Assembly: GCF_000001735.4 (NCBI RefSeq)
Contig: NC_003070.9
Location: forward strand, 10,472,001-10,536,000
Length of the DNA stretch: 64,000 bases
Reading direction: 5' to 3'
From: Arabidopsis thaliana
Lineage: Eukaryota; Streptophyta; Magnoliopsida; Brassicales; Brassicaceae
The notes below the pieces were generated by a model. That model did not search any database and was not told the origin of the DNA. It saw only the letters and a list, made by a program, of their open reading frames with translations. The position numbers were made by a program, and so were the translations under genes. This document shows positions 47,301 to 59,858 of this stretch, piece after piece. Each line of letters begins with the position of its first letter. Within the stretch, counting starts at the first letter, position 1.

Positions 47301-50239
47301 AAAAAAAAAGATTCTTACAAGTACAGGTAAAACGTACACATGCTAAAAATAGATTTCAGACACCCATATGTCTGTCTAAACCAAAGTACAGTCCATCATT
47401 TTTTCAAAGAAATTAAAAATATTAGAACTTTTTTTATACAAAAGTTCTACAAGTTTTAGTATATATATACAGTAAAATCACTACAAACTGGTATTTTAGC
47501 AAAAGTTTAAACATTTTCTTAAACTTTATTTGGCTTTTTAAAGATTTTTTTGGTAGTAGTTTGGGAAAAAAAGAAACATATTTAGAGAAGTTATTTAGTT
47601 TTTTTTTCCTAGTTTTAATTAACTATATATGTAACATATAGAGAAGTGATTTAGTTTTTATAGTAGTAATTAACCTTCTATATATGTATTATTAATCTCT
47701 ATTTTGCATTATTGGATTACATAAAGCTTCATAGAATTAAAATACAAAAAAATATTTATTTCTATTGACTAGTAGTAGTCAAAAAACCAAAAAGTAGTTT
47801 TAGTACAGACAATTTTAATTTAATATGTACACGCAATTTTAATTTAAGTTTTGGACTAAAGGTAAAGAGCCTTGCATTTTACTCGAACAAAAAGAAACTA
47901 GGGTCGATTTCCTACATGCGAAGAAAACATAACAAAGTCCGGTAACCATTTGGCCAAAGAACTTTTGACATTTGAAAATTTCCTTGAACCGAAGACCATA
48001 ATAAGATAAATAGAGTTCCTTCTTTACTGTCATTATTCGAACTGAAACTTTCAAAAAAATTTCTTTTTTTTGAGTGCTCAAAATTCAACGATTGAGCTAC
48101 TCCATTCGGATAGCATCCATTTTCTGAATCTAATATATTCGAGATAGTGATCAAATTCGGCTGTTAAGATGCAATATGATTTTACTAATCATATATATAA
48201 ACAGATTTAAAGTTTTTTTCTATATGTATATCTAAATCTTATTGGGAAAAAATGAGAAGTTGAATAGTGTTACGTGTTTGTGTAGGCGCATTGGAAATTT
48301 GGAATAGAAATGGGCACGGAATCTTTGGTGAGTAGATTTTGGAAATGGGGAGAGCGACAAAAATCTCTGTCAAGAAACAATCCTGTTTTGTCCAAAAAGG
48401 AGAGGATATATGAAAAACCACGTAATCCCATTTTACTTCACGCACCCTAGCTCTCCACGTACGTCTATCATTTAATTTTCATCAGCCTATTTTCTCATTT
48501 ATGCAGAAAAATTCGAAAACTGATTTGATAAGTCGAAGATTGCTTCTGTTAAAGAAACTATTTATGGGTCATAGTACTGTTTCACTCATCTTATAAAAAA
48601 ATTATGATTCGATTATAACTTATAAGGTAAATTAAAGAATAAATCCAAGTTTACCAAAACAAAAAAAAATCCAAGTTATAAACGTTTTTGAAGATGATTT
48701 GTTTTAAAAAGGTAACATTCGAATATATAGTTAAAAAATAATAGACATACATAATTTGGATAATACTATTTCATAGTTAGAAAGTTCTGAATCTTTGACA
48801 CATAGTTTATTTATGATCATGAATTTAAATAAATCTTTGTAAATTGTATACCGGGTAGATTGGAACAATTAAAAGCATTGCTAGAAGTCTTTGAATTATT
48901 GTAAACTCGACATGTCTAGGACCTGATGTTATCTTATCATTTTGCAACTAGTCAAGAGATTAACCTCAACTCCAATTTATTTTAGGATTGATTTTCCTGA
49001 AACTGTTTTCTTAATACTTTGCTAAAAACAATAAGATTTTTAATTATGTTATAGGCAATTTAATTAGGTGTAGTTTTCGTGCGTGAATTGCTTTTAGCTG
49101 AAAGCTGACCGGTCACATGTCAACCTTTTGTGCAAGTTGGGTGATTCTTCCAGTTTGACTCATCAATTCTACGAAACCCCTTTTTTATAAGCGCCCCACA
49201 CGAATAACGGTCCATCGAATGGTCTATTTTCAGAAGGTAATAATATTAAAGTTTACATATTCATGCACATGCTTTACCAGTCCTCTCTGCTCTTCCAACA
49301 TTATCACTTCCTTTTCGCATTCATATGCATTTTCATTTATGCGAATATACTATAAGCATATGTGGCGTATGTAATTAATTTACATACGAGCCATCATGAG
49401 ATTAAGATTCTTTATGATTGGAGAGATATGTATATAAAGTATTTTATATCATCATTTCATCCGTATTTTGGTTCTTTATTTGCATTTTTGTGACTTTACG
49501 ATAGTGAAATTTAAGTTTGTGACAAAAAGTTAAGAGACCAATGCTTAAGGTTTTTAAAAGACACGTTAAACTCGATCGTTTCAGACTCATATAAGTTGGA
49601 AAAAAACTACAGTTTTATAATAGTATAGAAGAAAAAAAGTTTCTTGCTGGCCACATACATTTCTAATTCTTGATATAATAAAACTTTGAACAAAAAATCA
49701 AGTCATGCAAAAACAATTATTTTGTTCAAATGAGATTAAAGAAGCTAAGTTGGTGGTCTTAAGCAGTACTAGGACTATATTTCGGTTTAAATATATATTC
49801 GATGACTGAGGCCTAATTATATCTAATGGTCAAAAACGAGCAAAGATTGTCAGTGGTCTGAGTTCTTTTGCTTCACGTTTCAATCGACAATTGGCAAGTT
49901 CCAGCGGTACGGGACACTTAAGGAGTAAGGACCATTAGACGCACAAATTCTTGAGTTGTCGACATTCCAACCTTTTTGAATAAATGATTTATATTTTTTT
50001 ATTTTAAAAGTAGATTGAAAAGTAACCGGTCAAAAGCTTATGGATCATGGTACCGATTTAACTGAGTTTATTACCTTTTTGTAAAACAATTTAATCGTCA
50101 TAACAAAAATTCTTGCTTTATTTAATAAGAAGATGAAAGTACACTTATACACAAGGAATATCTACTTAATTAGTAGTAATTTAACAAGATATATATACAG
50201 TATCTAGTATTAAAAATAAACTTAAACTATAATTCCGAC
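44348..50239. other. AT-rich gene-free region
   Basis: No intact gene. A homopolymer A tract lies at about 46,557-46,574, with T tracts nearby. A broken frame at about 47,839-48,154 (minus) shows overlapping frames with some coding-like text, but I cannot assign it. About 49,090-49,170 has mixed-base promoter-like text without a following gene. Probably decayed repeats. Confidence 0.45.
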
Positions 50240-50880
50240 ATTCTTCTTTAAGCTGGTACATTTAAATCCGCCACGACAAATTTATATAGTAACCAATCAA
50301 ATTGTGGACGATCAAGTGCATTGGTTAGAATGTCAGCAATGTTATTGGTTGTGTATGTCTGTATATGCTAAATGAAGAATGTGGATGACCAAGTGTCTTT
50401 GTAAGAATGTCAACGTACAATATCTTTCCAAATCATAAATATGTTAGGTCCTTTTGTGAAAGATTGAATAGAGCGGTAATATGAAGTGTCGCTATGCAAT
50501 CGCAATGTAGAAGAGTCTTCTTGAGGCATCCAAGATCCATAATGGCAAAAACAAATTCTTAACCCATTTAATTTCACATGCTGCTATCGCGTTGGGCCAA
50601 TACTTAGTTTCTATGAGGATTAAGACACTATAAGTTGCTTCTTAGTTTTCCAAAATATAGGAGAGTCACCAAATCAAACATGACCACATGCGAGCTTAGT
50701 AATCTTTATGTTAACAAACACGTTACCTAATCAGAATCACAATATAAATATCCTTAAGTTGCAATCAGATTTAAGCAAAATGTCTTGACTCATGCTCTAT
50801 TTCAAAATCGCACCACACTAAATACCACTTCCTAGTGAGCACTTCTTGAAAAAACTGAGACAGAACATTTTCTATGTAAT
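50240..50880 (-). mobile_element. Degenerate Ty1/copia RNase H region
   Basis: On the minus strand, pieces in different frames match the end of copia polyproteins in the right order: GYLYCDSD (near 50,740), GDSPIFWKTKKQLIVS (from about 50,670), LHCDCIATLHITALFN (near 50,500), then ADILTNALDRPQF ending before a stop near 50,247. Stops and frameshifts break it throughout. No LTRs or target duplication could be set. Confidence 0.7.
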
Positions 50881-51989
50881 ATTATACTTAGATTAAGCGC
50901 CGAACAAGTCGTCCTTGTTATTGGGTTTCTTGTATAGCAGATTTACGACTGAGCAGATTATCCTACTACTATTAAGAGCATGTTTATTTTTGTCTCTTGA
51001 CTGGTGAAGACATAACCTAGACTACAAAATATATTTTGTGTCATACATTTCTTTGATAGAATAAACAATTTCATACGACTTTTGTTCTTTTAAGAGTTTA
51101 GACTCTAAATGGTACTTGTTTGGTCCATATTTTTTTATTTGTTTTTTCTTCTTTTATGAGATAATTATAATGGTATATCTCATGTAATCAGAATTTGTTT
51201 TCTTAATTTAAGCAAATAGTCTAATACGATATATAAACAACGATAGGTTAGGAAGTTGTCATGCTCACAATTAATGTTCAACGAATAGATGATACAGTAT
51301 CATTCTATATTTTGGGTGAGCCAATTATTATGCATTTATTATATCCTCCTCTATAGAGATATTATTGTGGATTATTTTTAAAATCAAATTACTACCGAGT
51401 AATACTTTAAAACGTCTGATCAAGTGGATTGCGTCAGGTTGATTGGAGTTGTTACTTCGATTACATAGATGCGTTGCTGATCACCACAATATATTTTATC
51501 TAGATATTGAATATGCTCGAAAAAAAAAAACGATTACTATTGAGTTTGATTACAAAAACAAAATATTACAAGTTGTACAGTTTTTATTTTTACCAATCAC
51601 AAAAACGTTACCAAAAATATTACTCTTAACATTTTTGTACAACTTTGCATTGTAACAGTTTACCGTTCTATATAACAGCTTACCGCTCCAACTAACAGTT
51701 AAAATTTTCTGTTAGCAATCAGACCCATTGTGTTAGTTTTTTTTGTTGTGGTTATGGTTAAAAACAAAAATAGTGTTGTCTACAATGAGGAGATTTAAAA
51801 CTGAGCTTCATAGCATTTATATATAAATAAATATTAAATTTTAGGGATTTTCATATCAAAACCAATTAATAAAAGTAGATTGATTCATATATTTTATATA
51901 TTATTATAATTTATATCTCACTTTTGGTGTGAGATTCATAGTATATTTAGTATTGAGTTGAGATAATGACCTTTCCCTTATAATGGCTT
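50881..51989. other. AT-rich spacer, likely decayed repeat
   Basis: No gene or clear repeat ends. It may continue the copia relic on its left. Confidence 0.35.
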
Positions 51990-52260
51990 TGGAAGGTGGC
52001 GAGTGAGCACTATGCAACCTTTTGTTACATTGTTTCCAACTCATATTTACTATCGCCTGGAAAACAAGCTAAATTACGAAGAGATATAAGCATTTTGAGA
52101 CGTGGACGAACCCATTGCATAATGGAGTCGAAGGAAGACAAAAGTTGAGCCAAAACTTTCGCATAAAAATATGACCAAACTTTACCAAAATAAGGGCATT
52201 CAAATAACAAGTTTTAGTTGGATTCCCAAAAATTTTGAAAAAAAAAAAGTGAGTTCGATT
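51990..52260 (-). pseudogene. LINE zinc-knuckle relic (zf-RVT)
   Basis: The minus-strand text LLFECPYFGKVWSYFYAKVL matches the (H)LLFECPYS..VW core of the zf-RVT domain found near the C-terminus of plant LINE ORF2. It is interrupted upstream by a stop and lacks the reverse transcriptase. It is a different fragment from the LINE at 59,859, and on the other strand. Confidence 0.6.
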
Positions 52261-52716
52261 TGCAATTAGGTCATCGATTGAATATTTTGGGACCTATGAG
52301 TAGATTATAGAATTCCATAGATGGGATATTCTTTGTTACACACAATAGTAGTTATCTTTTCATTAATGCAACTTTTGAGTCTTTTACGCATTTGAAGAAA
52401 CTTGATTAAGACAAGATGAGAAAGACAATCACAAAGAACGAAGGAGAATATTAAGTCGAGATCAATTAAACTTTATCATCTATGCCACTAAACTATAACG
52501 CCCAATGATCTATAACGTCTTGAACTTTTATGAGTGCCCATATCTTTCAAAATCCTTTAAAGATGCCCTCTTTTGTTATGTTCTTTTTTCCTTAACATAG
52601 ACGACTTGGCTGTTTTTTTTTTCGAACAGAAGGAAAATGTGATAGTATGTCTACTTGTATATTTCTGATTCAGTAACGCTTCAAGTCATTAGATTATACA
52701 TGGGATAAAACATCAT
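52261..52716. other. Spacer left of the Helitron
   Basis: AT-rich, with no recognised feature up to the Helitron 5' end. Confidence 0.35.
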
Positions 52717-54175
52717 ATCTTATATAATAAGAGAAGGTTTTTCCTAACTTTGCTTACTAATGCGACATTTGACACTCTACTTTGATGACACATGTACTTA
52801 TCATTAATTGTAGTTTGACTAAAATAATTTATTAATAGATATATTAAATATTTAGAAAAATAGTCATTAAACTTTGAAATTACTACATATTAAACTACAA
52901 TTTTGAAATGAATTTTCTTCTAGCATAATTGCAACTCCCTTAACTAATTACAAAATCAAATCTTTAGAATTTTGACATGATATTATGTTTTATAGTTCAC
53001 TACTATATATAATCCTCCAATTTTATAAGAAATTTTTCCATCTTTAGTTTTTTTTTCAAAACCTTAATTAATTAAAATAATTTTGTATCAATATTATATG
53101 ATTAAAAAATTAAAAATATGTTAAAATTTGATATCTTACTTTTGCTCATATTTTAACAGTTTTTCTTTTTCTATGTTATTTATGCATGTATATATTAATA
53201 AACATATCATATCTTATTTTTACAAAATAATTGTATGATAAAGTAAATTAAAAAATAATTTGTTGATATAAACTCATACATAATAGTTCCAATTCATTTT
53301 ATTTTGTAAGTGACAAACTAATTTGTCTTCTTATAAAATCATATGAATTTTAATATAAAAGTTTTTTTTTTTTAAATCCCAAGGACAACTTCTATCTTTT
53401 AAATTTATTGTGTTTTACCCATATAACAACATAAGATATATATACATGAATATAGTGCAAAATGATGAGAGAATGATTATTTATAAGATGGTAATGAAAA
53501 ATTGATAATCGAGATGTATTTAAACAAAAAAGAATAACAGTGTAAGGTTCATAATCTAAAATTAAAATTTAGAATTAAGTGTTTACAATAATTTTTTTTA
53601 AACTCATAACAACAACAAGAAAAAAACTTAAAACTAAACAAAACAATATCTAAGATACGGTGGAAGGGGATGAAGAAATGAGAGAATGAAAGAATGTATA
53701 TATTTATAGGATGAGAAGTGATGGAAGTTACAATTTAAAAATAAATTGTGGGAGTTAATTTTTAATTTATTTTGTGTTGAATAAAATGGTGTAGAGAAAT
53801 ATAATTAATTTATATATATTTATGATTTCAGGTTTGTAAATAAATTGTGGGAGTTAATTTTTAATTACTTGTGTGTTGAATAAAGTAGAGTGGAAAAATA
53901 TAGTTGATACATATTTTTTTTTTTTCAGTTTTCTATTAAACTGTGTGTTAAATAAGTTATTTATTATTTATATAAATTTAAAAAAAAAACTTATATTGCC
54001 AAGTGGACCATTAAGGAAAGAGTGAAACCTTACTTTTATATATATGATTCCTAAGTTTTTAGTTTCATTTATTGTTGCCATTACATCACATATAAATAAT
54101 AATAATTGTTATATAATATTAAATTAATTATATAAAAATATTATGGTTTCAATTTATAAAAGCTTATAACATTTA

Positions 54176-55213
54176 TAGGGGTGTCAAAATGGGTCAAAAT
54201 TCATGGGTCAACTCAACTCAACTCAATCCATGAACCCTAATGAGTTAAAGTTTTTGACTCAAATGAGTTGATGGGTCAAATGGGTTATTGGGTCAATTGG
54301 TTTGATGAGTCAAATGAGTTGGGTTGTAATGGTTAATGGTTTCAATGGTTTACCCAATTAACCCATCAAGTTTTGTAAAATTGAATTAAACCAAGTAAAA
54401 TCTCTAAACCAATGCCAATTTAAGCTTAACCAACACATCTAAACCAATTTAATAAAATCAATATTTTTCCAAATTTCTTAAATATACAAGCGATGAAATT
54501 GAGAAAAAGTAAACTCGTAATTTTTCTACCAAAAAACATAAACCCGTGATTTTCCCGCCAAAAACGTAAACCCGTGATTTTCCCGCCAAAAACGTAAATC
54601 CGTAATTTTCCCGCCAAAAACGTAAACCTGTAATTTTTTTGCCAAAAACGTAAACCCATGATTTTCCCGCCGAAAACGTAAACCCGTAATTTTCCGCCAA
54701 AAACGTAAACCGTAATTTTCCCGCCAAAAACGTACACCCGTGATTTTCCCGCCAAAAACGTAAATCTGTAATTTTCCCTCCAAAAATGTAAACCCGTGAT
54801 TTTTCCGGTAAAAACGTAAATCCGTGATTTTCCCGCCAAAAAAGTAAACCTGTAATTTTCCTGCCAAAAACGTAAACCCGTGATTTTCCCGCCAAAAACG
54901 TAAATTCGTAATTTTCCCGCCAAAAACGTAAATCCGTAAAAAGTGGAAGCCGTAAATATTCTAAGTTTGATGATAATGAATTAATAATTTATTAATAATG
55001 ATAATTATTTATTATTATGAAATAATAATAATTAATTAAATTATTACTTAGATGGGTTAACCCAATTAACAACTCAACCCATCAAATTAAATGAGTTATG
55101 GGTTGACCCAACCCATTTAACAAAATGAGTTGGGTCAACCCATAACTCATTTAACCCTAAACTCATTTGATTATGAGTTGAGTTGAGTTGGGTTACCCAT
55201 TTTGACATCCCTA
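54176..55213. mobile_element. hAT-like element nested in the Helitron
   Basis: Ends TAGGGGTGTCAAAATGGGT and, inverted, TAGGGATGTCAAAATGGGT (one mismatch in 19). It is flanked by the 8-bp direct repeat AACATTTA at 54168-54175 and 55214-55221. The subterminal parts are rich in TGGGTCAA/TTGACCCA motifs in opposite orientation, as in hAT transposase-binding ends. The centre is a minisatellite instead of a transposase gene, so it is non-autonomous. 1038 bases. Confidence 0.9.
54511..54945. repeat. 28-bp minisatellite carrying E2F motifs
   Basis: About 15 tandem units of roughly 28 bases, each reading like CCGTGATTTTCCCGCCAAAA plus ACGTAAA. I count nine exact TTTCCCGCC copies, all in the same orientation, the first at 54551-54559. 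Other units carry one-base variants. Because 28 is not a multiple of three, each of three minus-strand frames reads the same peptide-like repeat; these frames are artefacts, not genes. Confidence 0.9.
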
Positions 55214-55670
55214 AACATTTAACTTAGAGACATATTTTCCCTACTTTTTCCCATCATTTGAAGTTAAACATAAATAAAACTATATTTATGCTAAATAATA
55301 AAATAAAAACAATTAGAATTTTATTTCACCGGCTTATCTGTTTGGAAATCTAATAATAACAATTGTTTGACATTTCATTTATTATAATGAAAAATAAAAA
55401 TATTTATTTCTATTCAACCCATATTGAAACTCATGTGTAATGGATTCATGGAAATATCTAATAAAAGATAAATATACATTTTTCACGAAAAAACATGCAT
55501 TTTTCACAAAAAAACCCGAAAAATAAACTATAGTGCATTGAAAACTCTTAAAAACTAAATTATCTTTTTTAAAGACATCACAATTTGTAAACATCAAAAT
55601 TAATATTTTTAATTACTTTCGAGTTTTCTATTAATAATTATAGATAAATTTTATATATAGTTTGTTTTTT

Positions 55671-56781
55671 GAAAAATTCTTTCTAATGCCCTTTTCATGA
55701 TGCCCTTTTTCAACTCTACCCTTTTGTTTTATCTATTTTTATTTCTACCCTCTCTAAATTTTTAATGAGCATTTTACCCTTATTTGGAAATTATTTTAAG
55801 TTAACAAAATAAAATATTAATATTTTTTTGCTTAAAATATTCCAAAATAAATTTCTCGCCAATAATTTCCTGCCAAAAAATTTCGAAAAAAAATTTCCTG
55901 CCAAATTTTGTTTTCAAAAATATTTTTCCCGCCAATTTTTTTTTTTTGGCGGGAAATAGATTTACAAGGGATTTTAAAAGAGTTTTAAAAGATTTACAAG
56001 AGATTTTAAATGGGTTTTATAAGATTTACAAGGGATTTTAAAAACGTGATTTACAAGGGATTTTAAAAGGTTTTTAAAAGATTTATAAGGGATTTTAAAA
56101 AGGTTTTAAAAGATTTACAAGAGATTTTAAAGGGATTTAAAAGAGTTACAAAGGTCTTTTAAAGATTTTTAAAGGGTTTAAAATTGTTTTAAAAAGATTT
56201 TAAAATATTTACAAGAGATTTTAAAAGGGTTTTACAATATTTACAAAAGATTTTAAAGGGATTTAAAAGATTTACAAAAGATTTGTAAAGATTTTTAAAG
56301 GGTTTAAAAGTGTTCTGAAAGATTTATAAGGGATTTTAAAACCTTTTAAAATTACTTGTAAATTTTTTAAAAGCCTTTTAAAATCCCTTATAAATCTTTT
56401 AAAACTCTTTTAAAATCTCTTATAAATCTTTTAAAACCCTCTTAAAATCCCTTTTAAATCTATTTACCACTAAAAAATATTTACAAGGATTTTTAAAATC
56501 ATTTTTTTGACTGAGGAAAAATTTGTTATGAAAAAAATTTTGGCGGAAATTTTTTTTTTGGCGGGAAAAAAGTTTGGCTGATACTTTTTTTTAGACGGGA
56601 AAAAAAAATTTTGGCGCCAAAAAATTGGCGGGTTTAGTTCAGTTTCCAATTACATGTTTCTATTAGATGAGGGTAATTTGGTCATTTTGTTTAAGAGAAA
56701 GGGTATTTTTTAAAAATGGACAACATAAAAGGGTATTGTTGCAAAAGGGTAGTGAAAAAAGGGTAGTTTTGCAAATCTCCC
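55671..56781. mobile_element. Mutator-like non-autonomous element in the Helitron
   Basis: Flanked by the 9-bp direct repeat TTGTTTTTT (55662-55670 and 56782-56790). The outer ends are inverted but diverged: the left end carries ATGCCCTTTT blocks and the right end, inverted, ACTACCCTTTT blocks. Inside are repeats of about 25-30 bases around AGATTTACAAGGGATTTTAAAAG (55,957-56,340), followed by the same repeat inverted (to about 56,460). GGCGGGAAA motifs sit near both borders. There is no open frame. The duplication is T-rich, so the MULE call is tentative though the borders are clear. Confidence 0.7.
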
Positions 56782-56790
56782 TTGTTTTTT

Positions 56791-57610
56791 TAGTACACTT
56801 ATCATATTTTATATGACTTTTGTTTTCCTCAAAATTGACATTCTTAGATCTTTAGTTAAGTTGGTAGATTTTCCTTTGAAACTTAACTTAAATTATAGGC
56901 TTTAAATTTTTAAACGTGAAGAAGGTTCATCTATTTTTTGACTTTCAAGACAATTGATAATACATGCATATTCATTTTCACAAAAAAAAAAAATACATTC
57001 TTGAATATTTTAAGTTTTTATATAGTAAAATATACCGTTTTCACAAAAAAAAAAAACAGTTTTAGTGCATTGAACATTTTTAATCAACTAAAGTGTCTTT
57101 TTAACACATCATAATAATTTGTAAACATCAAAATTGAAATTTTATTTAATTTTGAGCGATATATTAACAATTTTAAAATAAATTATATATATAATTTAAC
57201 GTCTTTTAATATATTTATCAGATTTTATATGACTTATTTTTTTTGAGCCGACATATAAGATCTTTAGTCAAGTTAGAAGGTTTTTCATTGAAAGTTATCT
57301 TAAATCATAGGCTTTAAATTTTTAAATGTGAAGAAGGTTCATCTATCGTTTTGACTTTCAAGAAAATTGGTAATACATGCATTTACATTTTTACAAAAAC
57401 AAATACTGAATAATTTATGTTTATTTTTTTGGAAGAAAAACTTACTGTTTCACAAAAAAATAATTTAAAATTGAATGCATAACTTTTAATCAACTAAAAT
57501 GTCTTTGTAAAAAACATCTTGTAAACATCAAAATTGCTATAATTAATTATTTTGAGCGATATATTAATAATTATAAATAAATTTTATATATAATTCAATA
57601 TAAATATTAT
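56791..57610. repeat. Tandem ~415-bp duplication in the Helitron
   Basis: Two similar units start near 56,806 and 57,222 (both with ATTTTATATGACTT, then AGATCTTTAG, then GTGAAGAAGGTTCATCTAT, then TTGTAAACATCAAAATT). The end of a third copy lies at about 55,490-55,660, cut off by the MULE insertion. So the repeat array is older than the MULE. Confidence 0.75.
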
Positions 57611-57668
57611 TTTATATTCAAAATTAAAATCGAATATATAATCCACGCATCGCGTGGACAACTTCTAG

Positions 57669-59840
57669 TATAATATATGTTTGAGATAAAAGCTTAAAAC
57701 ATCAGTTTAATCACTTTTTATATATAAACAATTTAATCATATGTTGCGACGCGATTGATCATTATTGACGTAACACATTTTATATATATTTTTGTTAGTT
57801 TAATATTTAACTAATTTGATTAAATGAATATGAAAATGTCAAGTGATACTTATTTCAATCATTTGTACCATTGGTTGACCAAAAAGAATTATTTGTACCG
57901 TTTGCTTATTAATACGTTTATGATTTTAGAAACTTGATTGGATCAGATCTAAAGACGACCCAACCCCTTTAATTTTTCTTTTTGTCTCAACCAACCCATT
58001 TAATTTAGGGACCTCGATTAGTTATTGTCACTTATTGTTTGCAAATATATACATGTTGGCACGTTTATATATATAGTAACTATAGTGTAATTATCACGTG
58101 CCTGGTCGGCTGATTTTCCATATTCGGTTCAAATGATGATTGTGAAAATGGCTACCATCAAATAAAAGGATCATCTATAAATTGTTAGTTGAGTCTATTT
58201 GATATTATTATTTAAATGTGTATGTCCGATTCTTTGTTTGACATCATGTATTCATGTGCTAGTTTAAATTTCAAAACCCTTTGAAAAGCACTATTAAATT
58301 TTTACTCAGAATGCCGTCAAAAAAAAAAAAAAATTTTACTCAGAAATGAGGAAGGTATGGAGCATAACTTACTGACTTTAAAAGTAAGAAAATAGAAAGA
58401 TCTCAAAAAGGAACACAGTTCAGTTAGTGAAAGAAGATAGATTTCATTGTCCAAATAATCCCTCATGCTCGTCCGGTTTGAACTGTGCTCTCCTAAGCTT
58501 CGGCTTTTGATATTGAGTGTAATATATAGTGTTCGTCGGTGAACATATTAATTGACGCTAAAATATTAATTGATGCTCGATCGCCTAAACATTTTTATTT
58601 TCGCTTTCCATATGTACCACATATAATCCATACAAAAATACTTATGTGATTTGCTTCTACTACGCTCCCCTTCCTCTTAACTATTGATGTTTTTATTATG
58701 TGCTGAATAGGTATCCACTATAAATGATAATGTCGTACAAATCTATAATTTCTTTAGCATAAACTATTTATAGTTATAGCGGGGTTCCAATAATGATATA
58801 TACAAGCAATGTCTTAACATTTATTGCCACAAAAGAATTACATCGACAAACTAACTATACGAACGGCGGCGATGTAATTGGACAATATATAATCATTGTG
58901 ACCAAAATAAGAACTGATGATTTTTTCTCCGTTCCATCATTGAAAATTCAGAGGAAATATCTGAAGTCAAAAGCAAACTAGATTGGACGACAAGGATTTT
59001 TTTTTATTAAAAAACATATGCAAACTGAAGGGAAAAAAGAAAGAGAAACTATGAGGTCTGTGTATATCAACTTCCTCATAATCATCTGATTTGCTACATC
59101 TAAGACATGAAAGAATTGATTAGAGGTCATGATCATCGAATAATATATGATTATGGTTCAATTATTCAGCCGTTTTTTTTAATTTGTTCTCTCTTTTTGT
59201 CATCACAGCCAACTTAATTTTGTCCGATTCTTTCCCTTCCAAAACAAATGGGTTTCCCTTTAAACTTTTCATAATTTTCTATCAAGACAAATAACAAGAA
59301 TAAATACCCTCATAAATAACCTTAAATGCCACCAATGATTTGCTACATCAGCTTTATGATAAAGAAAAGTCCAAATAAATATGAAAGAAAATAATTTCTA
59401 TTACTTTTTGTCAATAAAGAATTTTCTAATAAATTAGTAACTTGGAACAAGAGTTCGAGGACCAGAATACTCTCTTTGGCTTTAGAATCAGCCACGGTAT
59501 GAAAGAACCAAGCTTGATATGATATTTCTTTCAGAATTATGAATTATGATTTATTTAAAAGTTTTGTTGTATCAGAATTTTTTAAAATTTCTGTCTAATG
59601 ATGCACTTGGTGTAAAAACAATTTTTTTTTGGAAATTAATTTAATATTATTTTCAAAAAGAAAATTATGATTTATGAGTACGTTAATGACTTTGAGTCTT
59701 TGAACTAGCATGTCTTCATGATTTGAATTATAATTGTGTTTATAATTAAAAATCAAACTTTCTTTATACAATTTTTTTTTTTTTTAACTATGCTTTGTTT
59801 CATATCCAATATCAAAAATAAGATGCATTTAAAGTAATAT
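57669..59840. other. AT-rich spacer between Helitron and LINE
   Basis: No gene is supported. The open frame at 58,793-58,981 has no domain. A, T and TA tracts are frequent. Confidence 0.4.
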
Positions 59841-59858
59841 AAAAAAAATTGTTAAAGT

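Larger units (their letters stand above)
52717..57668 (+). mobile_element. Non-autonomous Helitron
   Basis: The 5' end begins TC (TCTTATATAATAAGAGAAGG), the usual start of Arabidopsis Helitrons, preceded by A. The 3' end is CTAG followed by T, and 11 bases before it is a short GC-rich hairpin (CCACGC, ATC loop, GCGTGG at 57643-57657). This is the canonical A/TC...CTRR/T layout. There is no Rep/helicase coding, so it is non-autonomous. It has grown by nested insertions: the hAT-like element at 54176-55213 and the MULE at 55671-56781. Removing these and their duplications leaves about 2.8 kb. A roughly 415-base tandem unit occupies the right half. Confidence 0.87.

Noticed and set aside
54426..54923. 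Three overlapping minus-strand ORFs of 113-165 codons with repeated GGKITGLRFWREN-like peptides
   Set aside because: They are three frames of one 28-bp minisatellite inside a transposon. All frames stay open only because the unit has no stop, so they are not genes.
56541..56640. CRISPR-like or regulatory array from repeated GGCGGGAAA motifs
   Set aside because: Spacing is irregular, the host is a plant, and the motifs fall inside a transposon; E2F-like sites explain them better.
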